64,000 nucleotides of DNA. Origin: Cristatella mucedo (lineage: Eukaryota > Bryozoa > Phylactolaemata > Cristatellidae). Both the position numbers and the translations under genes were made by a program. Positions 57,622 to 64,000 of this stretch are shown here, one piece after another. The notes under the pieces are model-generated. The model searched no databases and was not told where the DNA came from. It saw only the letters and a program-made list of their open reading frames with translations. The stretch lies in assembly GCA_009760855.2 (NCBI GenBank), contig WPIO01000041.1, forward strand, positions 3,180,001-3,244,000, written 5' to 3'. Each line of letters begins with the position of its first letter. The first letter of the stretch is position 1.

Positions 57622-58040
57622 AGTATTGGTGTGAATAGACAAAGATCATCCGAGGTACCTGAAATCCTTTGGAGACCGTGCATTTAGTTCGTATGCTCCC
57701 AAAGCCTGGAACTCCCTTCCGACCTGCATTAGAACATCCCCTGACCTGACCACATTTAAAAGAACTTAAAAACACCTATTTAGGACAGCATTTAGTGGGC
57801 TCCTGTGATTCGTCCTTGATGTGCTTATGCTTGCTGACACTGTGCTTGCTACCACTAACCACATTTGCATGCTGACCCTGTGCATGTCACCCCAAACCAT
57901 GTTATTCATGTTATTTATCATGGATGATAGCACTCACCATTCGACGGTGTTTCCTTGCAGCAAATGTAAAGTGCCTAGAAAGAGATTGAGTTCTCTGAAG
58001 GAGCTTTATCAAGTGTATTATTATTGTTATTATTATTAAC
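57622..58040 (+). mobile_element. LINE-A with internal deletion
   Basis: GACAAAGATCATCCGAGGTA from the RT fingers is joined directly to GAAATCCTTTGGAGACCGTG from the C-terminal region. The 3' UTR and an ATT tail follow. Roughly 0.8 kb of RT is missing. Confidence 0.88.
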
Positions 58041-58117
58041 ATCGGTACACGTGAACTGAAGGGCCGATCATCAACGGATCTCAGTCTAGTGCTTGGAACT
58101 GAGATGCAACTGAAAGC

Positions 58118-58195
58118 CGAGGGTGAGAGAGGAGGGAGGGAAGGAGAGAGGGAGAGAGGAGGGAGGGAGGGAGGGAGGGAGGGAGGTAGGGAGAT
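58118..58195. repeat. GGGA-rich tract
   Basis: GAGGGAGGGAGGGAGG units. Confidence 0.95.
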
Positions 58196-58224
58196 CATTC
58201 TGGAGGAGGGAGAGAGGAAGAGCA

Positions 58225-58400
58225 TGTAAGCATTGAGGGAGATTTTGATGTCGGTTCGAGGGTCAACAGCGAGCCAGTGAAGCTCACACAAAAGTGATGC
58301 AAAATGAGGCAGCTATGCTGCAGACGACGGACGAACCAGCCGAGCGGCCGAGTTTTGCACCGGTTGCACAGGATTACAGGCACGGGCTTAGAGTCCTGAA
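58225..58400 (-). mobile_element. old LINE-A-like RT relic
   Basis: TTTTGATGTCGGTTCGAGGG, GAGCCAGTGAAGCTCACAC, then GAGTTTTGCACCGGTTGCAC: the same inverted RT segment seen at 7236 and 26035. Confidence 0.65.
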
Positions 58401-58647
58401 TAGAAAGTACTTTAGATGCGCCGTCACAACACCGGAAAGGTCGAGTAGGCAAGCGCTGCTCAGCGCTAGAGCAGGCACGCCTACTCTAGTGTCTGAGCAG
58501 TGACTGACTGCGCATGCAACCATGATTGCGAGCGGCTTTTGAGCATACTCTGCCGCTCTGGAGGAAAGCGACCAACGACCAGCAGCAGCAGCTGCCGCCA
58601 CCGCCAACGACTGAGAGCCACGGATGAAAAAGTGCAGCGACGGCTTC

Positions 58648-58682
<35 letters not shown>

Positions 58683-60161
58683 TCGAGGCATCATTGCCTT
58701 GCCTGCCAGCTAGCGAGCGAGCGGCCATCCCTGGACGCCCGGATGCAGCATCAGGCTCAGCCTTCAGCACGACTAGTGCTAACGGCAAGGCGAGCAAAAA
58801 GACCGGCAGCAGCAGCTATGTTGGTTCGAGTGGCAGCACGAGAACGACAGCAGCAGCAGCAGACGACAATGCTGCCCGGGCTGTGGGGCGGCAACGTGCA
58901 CACCCAGCCGCTGCCGTGACTCTAAGGTGCAGGCTGCACCGGAACTGCCTCGCGCCGGACGCACATTGGCCGCTAGAGAGGAGCGCTGCCCGAGCCGAGT
59001 GGCTCCTGCTAGCACTGGAGAGACTGAGTCAGACGAGAAAGGGAGCATGGCAGGCCCATGTTGTTGGACTGCCAGAAGCCACATGCAACCAGTGACCTCA
59101 TGCTGAAGGAAGGCATGATCTATTCGGTTACCTCGGCCCTCGGTCTAATCGTGGATGCTCCAGCATCACACTTGGTAATTTATGAGGCCGGCATTCTTTA
59201 AAAAAAAACGCTCAGTGCAACAAAAAACATGTGAGGGGCCAGCATTCTTTAAGAAAAAATGCGACTAGCTCAGTACAAAAAACCCGCGAGCGGATGCTGA
59301 CATCATGAAGAACCAGGCCTCGTCTGTACATAGTTGATGAGTTGGGCATGACTATAGCCTCGGGTGTCGGAGAAAGTTCACAGGGTTCAACTCTCGAGAA
59401 CGACCGAGACACGCTATAGCTCTAGGACAATGCATCCATCCATCCCTTAGAGAACTATGGTGCTGCAGATGTGAATCCGGCGGAGAATTCAGGCTAATGA
59501 CTTAGAGGAGTCCATTTGCCACAAACGCAGCTCTCGAGCTGCTACTCGTTCCTGCTGCCGACACGTGACTAATAAAACTAGTGAAGCCTCCTGAAGCCTC
59601 AAAACTCGCCCATACGAGTCGAAGATTCTGAAGCCTCGACTCGGGCGCACGGCTACGCCGAAGACAGCCTTGGCAGCAATAAAAGGCAGGCTTGCGTTCA
59701 TATCACGAGAGTTCCGTGTACTTGGCGCTGAGCAGTCTACTTCATAACAACAGAGAGGCAAGCGTGAACAGCACCAGTCATAGCCTGTAACTCTCGACAC
59801 AGACAACCCGTCTGGCTAATTATTATTACATACGACATATCAGGTTCCCAAAGCTTACAACTCAGTAAATACAGATAATTTTAACACCAGTCAAAATCTG
59901 GCCGGTATAGCATTCTGACGTTTCAGTAAAATGCTACGCAAGCAAATCCGACTTCGAACCTGACGAACAGGCAGACCCTAAAGGAACGGACAGCTTACGG
60001 TCAACGATGCTGTGGAAGCTAGATGTCACTAGCCAAGGGTCACTTGCAAGCCTACTGAGCCGCCGGCCGCGGTGCAAATCGCGAGCTGCCGCAGGCAGCC
60101 GACTACAGGAGGGAGGCGGCTGCCTGCGGCAGCGAGCCGAGCGAATGTGGCCCGCGCTTAC

Positions 60162-60289
60162 CGTTGGCGCACAGGTAGAGACTGCAGCACGCGCCCGGCT
60201 TGCCGTCGGCCGCGATCGCCTCGATGGGCTGAAGGCCCTCGTCGCACATAGGCGGCGCCGGACATGAGTGCTGCTCCTTGCACACGCAT
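60162..60289 (-). CDS. CRIM1: CRIM1-like exon: second half of post-IGFBP Cys-rich linker
   Basis: 128 bp exon, phase 2 in and phase 1 out, acceptor CCGTTGCAG and donor GTAAGCG. It reads CVCKEQHSCPAPPMC, then a GKPGACCSLYLC motif. The same C.C..C..C..CC..C pattern precedes vWC1 in CRIM1, where the corresponding motif is also a Gly-Lys-Pro-Gly followed by a CC pair. Joined to the previous exon it completes one cysteine-rich module with no frame break. Compact, GC-rich and without insertions. Confidence 0.88.
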
Positions 60290-62704
60290 CTGCAACGGCA
60301 GTGGCGGCGAGTGAAAGAGGCCGAGGACTCGGCGGCGTGGCCACCGGCCGGCCGGTACTTTGCCGAGAAGCTTGCCAGGCCTGTGTCAGCTTGAGGAGCT
60401 ACCTTGGCAGATCAGCACCAAAAGAGAGCCTTCATAGAAGGGCTCAGCAGCGCTAATCAGCCCGCGTACACCGTGCTACACTCGTGGGCTCAGCCAAGCC
60501 TTCACTCAGAAATTTACATTTTCGCCGGCCAAGTGGCTAACTCGTCACAGCCACAGCATCTGATCCAAGCCGATCCTAAGCTGCTATCTACGTACTTATA
60601 ACTTTGAGTCAATGAATGTCTCGATCTTGATGTGATACGAGCACAGAGAGATCTGAAGCTCAAAATGAGACAGCAGGAAAACTGCTTTCTCATTCGATCG
60701 ATCAAGCAATCGAAAGATGCTCTGCTCGGCTGTTGGTCGGCATACACTTGCAGGTTGTGGGCAGCTGTTGCTGGTCCCCCTTGGACCGAAATGAAAGGGC
60801 GACCCCTCGGGGGGGGGCGACTTTGCCAAGGTAATGCAATGCTTAATGAATCTGTAACTTCACAGGGCCACAAAAATTATGTGGGCGATACGATGGAGAG
60901 TTTTCTATAGCAAACCCAAAGCCTAGGACGGCTTTCGGAATGCACTCGGTGGCCAACATACTTCATTTCACGCAACAAAAGAGAAAGTGAGAAGAATAGC
61001 CGAGTCGGGAGGGCAGTTGAGGAATGCGTGCGTAGCACGGAAGTAGCAGCTCGGAACGGCTGAAAAGGATGTGCGACAGTCGGCAGCAGGAGAGTAGATG
61101 TCGTTGCGTGAGAATTGTAGAAGAGAGTTCCGTAGTCAAGGACCTACAGAGCAAAAGCCACTACTGCTACCAGGGCAGTCTTTAACCAGAGGAATGGAAC
61201 ACAGCTAATTTATTGTGCATTGAAGACCCGAGGAGACTGAAACCGGTTCACCAGTTCAGCCAGGTATGAAGATGCCAAGCCGTGGCTGTGGCCTTGTAGG
61301 TCAGCTTAAGAAAAGCTTTAGTGTGTTAAAAGCTTGTGGGTCAGCTTAAGCTTAAGGTCAGCTTAAGAACTTTAGTCGAGGACTGGCCCCTCCTTGGCTT
61401 AATCCTGACAAAGCTGCCGCTCCCCGTGAGTAGCTAGTAGGTCTGCTGACTGACAGGCAATGGCAGTGCTAATGCAGGTGGTGCTCACACAGGTGAGCTC
61501 ACAGACACCCCGACCTGGTAGGGCGCCTGCCCCTGGTTAATCTGACTGGCAGCTACCACCAGAACATTAGCAACGAGTAAGGAAATGGGGAAAGGGCAGC
61601 AGCAGCAGCAGCTGCTGCTGCTGGTTGCAAAGAAGACCACAAGCAGCCGTGGCGGCAGCATAGCCACTGCCGACTGCAGTCTGCTTCATTCGGTAGTGGC
61701 TGCTAAGCCCAGAGAACAACAGCTAGCTGGGAGCAGCAGAGAGCTGCTGAAACAGCTGCATTTTACCTCGAGGCGGCACTATTAGGCTGCGGTCTAATGG
61801 CCGCAGCCTAAAGTAAAGCCGACTCGTGGCTGCTTAGCAAAATAACTCAGCCCAGCCGCGAACTCGCCGAGGGACATTGAGGAGCTTCAAAGAAGTCCAG
61901 ACTCATTCACCAACCGGCTTCTGCCGACCGATTTTGTCTTGCTTATGGGTGGTCGACTGCAGTTGTGGCCTGCTGGTAGCTGTGGTTAGTGCAAAATCCC
62001 ATGGCCACCCAATCCCAGCATCCTGCATTACAGAGTTGAAAATGCCAAACAATCTCTCCCTCAAACCTTATACAAATTTTCTGGATTCTAAGAAATTTTA
62101 AACGTCCAACGATGATTCCAAATTTGCTCAAGCAGTCATCAATGTGGAGCTCTACCTCTATCAGGTATTTGCAAGCTGGCCGTCTGCTTTGACTGTGTTT
62201 GATCTTAGAGAAATTCACTCAAGCGACTAAGGGCACCGAGTTGATGTGAGAGAGGGTGAGGCCGAGGAGAGGCCCATGGAGAAAAGGGGCGGTGCCGAGG
62301 CAAGTTATGAGTTGGAGTGGCTGTAAGGGACACAGAAGCCCTGATAACTGGGAGCCGGCCGGCAAATCCAAGTCTACTACTTTTGCCAACCTCACCACAC
62401 CTCATCCCAAATGAGACTGCCCCTAACGGAGCTGTCACGTTTGAATCTTAAAACCACCCAGGGATGCAGAGCATTAGCCAAAGATGACTCCTGCAGCAGC
62501 GGGCTATCGGTCAAGAAGCTTCTGGCTGTTCGCCAGCAAGCCTGGATCCTTTTTTCTGGGAATCTCTGATGCGACTGTGCTCCGGACAGACAGTACCTGT
62601 GCAAGTAGCTGGTCTCCTTAGCTCACCCTCTCCCCCACGATCCTCCCCTCAACTAGCCGATCGTTTCCGAAGTAAGCCCGGCAGCAGCCGCAGCAGCACC
62701 ATAC
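60290..62704 (-). other. intron between the two linker exons
   Basis: 2.4 kb. It contains a LINE-B 3' part (60880-61430) with a short tandem GGTCAGCTTAAG motif near 61301-61370, and a (CAG)n/(CTG)n inverted run at about 61597-61623. The rest is featureless. Confidence 0.7.
60880..61430 (-). mobile_element. LINE-B 3' part
   Basis: GATGGAGAGTTTTCTATAGC, ATACTTCATTTCACGCAACA and AGTCGGCAGCAGGAGAG match the other LINE-B copies in order. Beyond about 61200 text like GTTCACCAGTTCAGCCAGGT matches the 13139 copy. Confidence 0.82.
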
Positions 62705-62867
62705 TCATCGGTCATGCCGTGAATGCCGCAACAGACTTCGAAAAGCGCCGGCTCGGGTAGCGGCCGCCTCCAGCTGTCCGAGGGGCACTCGACGAAAAGA
62801 TCCCTATCGTCAGGACACGTGACTTCAAGACAGCTCGGCTCGTCGGGAGGGTAATCTGGCATCGAGT
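62705..62867 (-). CDS. CRIM1: CRIM1-like exon: first half of post-IGFBP Cys-rich linker
   Basis: Acceptor is a pyrimidine-rich tract ending TTGCAG just above 62867; donor is GTATGG just below 62705. The exon is 163 bp, entering in phase 1 and leaving in phase 2. It encodes a segment with five cysteines ending in VCCGIHGMTDE. The spacing C..C..C..CC matches the stretch of CRIM1 between the IGFBP domain and vWC1. An open frame continues upstream through an ATG at 62937 and would give a hydrophobic leader, but the in-phase acceptor and mid-protein homology argue that this is intron. The donor is not a perfect consensus, yet it is the one that restores phase with the next exon. Confidence 0.8.
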
Positions 62868-64000
62868 CTGCAAGAGCAAGAGCAAACAGCTGCAGCAACG
62901 ATATCCGAAAAGAGGATGCAGATGGCAACACTGTCATGCATCATGTACCACACAACTCAGACAAGGATTCTTTAGCCAAGCATGCAATGACACACCCCCA
63001 CGCAGAGAGGGCATAAAGTAGGGCAGAGATGGAGGTATCAGCAGTACAGGGGGGAATAGGGGAGTTGGGAAATCGCAGCCTGAACTACCATCAAATTACC
63101 CCAGAACTACGCGTCGAGTCCAGATGGCCAGCCATAATCGAAGCTCCTACACTGTCCTAAACAAAATGCCAGGATACAGAGGCACAGAGTTGTAACGATG
63201 CCTCGGCAAGCAAGTGCCGTGCAGCACCCCTAACCCCTTCAGGATAGCGATGGACGTGGAGCTCTCAGACTTCAGGATCTAGGGCAATGGGTTCAAGTCG
63301 TGCAGCAAGCTATTCTTTATTTCACCCGGCAAAGGGAAGTGATAGCCTGCCAAGCCTTTTTTAGAGGCTACTTAAATGAGGCTGCTAATCAGCTAACCTT
63401 TACTTAACAGACAAAGTCATGAGATAGAATGCAAGCTAAGGTCACATAGCTTGGTGACAGACAGACGCACAGGTGTACACGTGCATGAGGGCCTGTGGGC
63501 TTGTGTGCTTGCTTGCTTGCTGAATCGAGTGTTTTCGTGCCTGTATACATGTGAGTTAGTGTGGATGGGTGAATTTTCCTCTGTCCTCCCCGGCCCACCT
63601 GCCCCAGCAGGTTTCTGGAACAAAGGGCTGCTAGTAAATGAGTCCAGCCGATGGCAGCCAAAAGGATGACAATGGCAGCTGGCTTAGTGCAACACTACCA
63701 GTCGTCCAATCCTTCCGGCCATTCGCCATGCCAGTCCTTGACTGACTGCGTCAGGACCTGTCCCTGAAGTTGAACGAGCTGATTGACAATTGTCAAAGTA
63801 TGTCATGCTGCTCACAATAGAAGAGATCCCTGCTGCCTGCCTGCACTCAAGCCTTGCCGAGATTGATGACTATGCTAGTTTGGAAACAAGAAAACCAACA
63901 TGACTGACCACACGACTGACAGGACAGGCTGATTGAGAGTCAGAGATGACCTCACGGCCAGCATGCTGGCTGAGAGGTACACCCTGGCGCGTTTCGGCTC
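62868..64000 (-). other. intron upstream of the first visible CRIM1-like exon
   Basis: Apart from a SINE-2 copy (63245-63405) nothing is recognised. No exon of the preceding linker or IGFBP domain could be found, so those exons lie beyond the right edge. Confidence 0.6.
63245..63405 (+). mobile_element. SINE-2
   Basis: GGGCAATGGGTTCAAGTCGT, TATTCTTTATTTCACCCGGC, then AATGAGGCTGCTAATCAGCT. Older than the 52505 copy. Confidence 0.83.

Larger units (their letters stand above)
56551..60161 (-). other. intron between linker and vWC1 exons
   Basis: 3.6 kb. It holds a LINE-A 3' end, a SINE-A tail, an internally deleted LINE-A, a GGGA-rich tract (58118-58195), an old LINE relic and a short (GA)n near 58651-58680. 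From 58700 to 60161 nothing is recognised. Confidence 0.7.

Noticed and set aside
62653-62937. An ATG-initiated open frame with a signal-peptide-like hydrophobic start
   Set aside because: The hydrophobic part is the pyrimidine tract of a good acceptor (TTGCAG), and the downstream residues align to the middle of CRIM1, so I treat it as intron plus exon. A 5' RACE could overturn this.

Overview
The window is animal (bilaterian) nuclear DNA. It shows spliced exons of a multidomain membrane protein, long introns, many 5'-truncated non-LTR retrotransposons, tRNA-derived SINEs and long microsatellites. I cannot name the phylum from the sequence; the mix of families suggests an invertebrate with a repeat-rich genome. 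No bacterial features, rRNA genes or stand-alone tRNA genes were seen.

Right half (about 31.5 kb to beyond the right edge, minus strand): the 3' part of a gene I recognise as CRIM1 (cysteine-rich transmembrane BMP regulator). Ten exons with matching splice phases can be placed. In protein order they encode the end of the cysteine-rich linker that follows the IGFBP domain (exons 62705-62867 and 60162-60289), vWC1 (56329-56550), vWC2 (54750-54980), one antistasin-like repeat (51879-52112), a Ser/Thr-rich spacer plus vWC3 (38892-39194), vWC4 (38187-38456), vWC5 (34063-34278), vWC6 (33500-33748), and a last exon with juxtamembrane stretch, transmembrane helix and cytoplasmic tail (31487-31965). 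The signal peptide, IGFBP domain and promoter must lie beyond position 64000. Splice-site coordinates were read by eye from GT/AG sites plus phase agreement.

Left half (1-31 kb): no host gene could be supported. It is a graveyard of retroelements lying downstream of the CRIM1-like gene. The same families also fill its introns.

Element names here are mine. LINE-A is a CR1/L2-like LINE with an APE endonuclease, a reverse transcriptase (YADD box), a 3' UTR with internal duplication, a terminal two-part hairpin and an (ATT)n tail. SINE-A is a tRNA-headed SINE whose 3' tail is the same hairpin as LINE-A, so it is very probably mobilised by it. SINE-2 is a second tRNA-headed SINE with an unrelated tail. 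LINE-B is a second LINE with a (TTACA)n-type tail. One 0.56 kb element with terminal inverted repeats looks like a non-autonomous DNA transposon. Nested insertions give a relative age order, and several microsatellites and minisatellites have grown out of LINE-A sequence.
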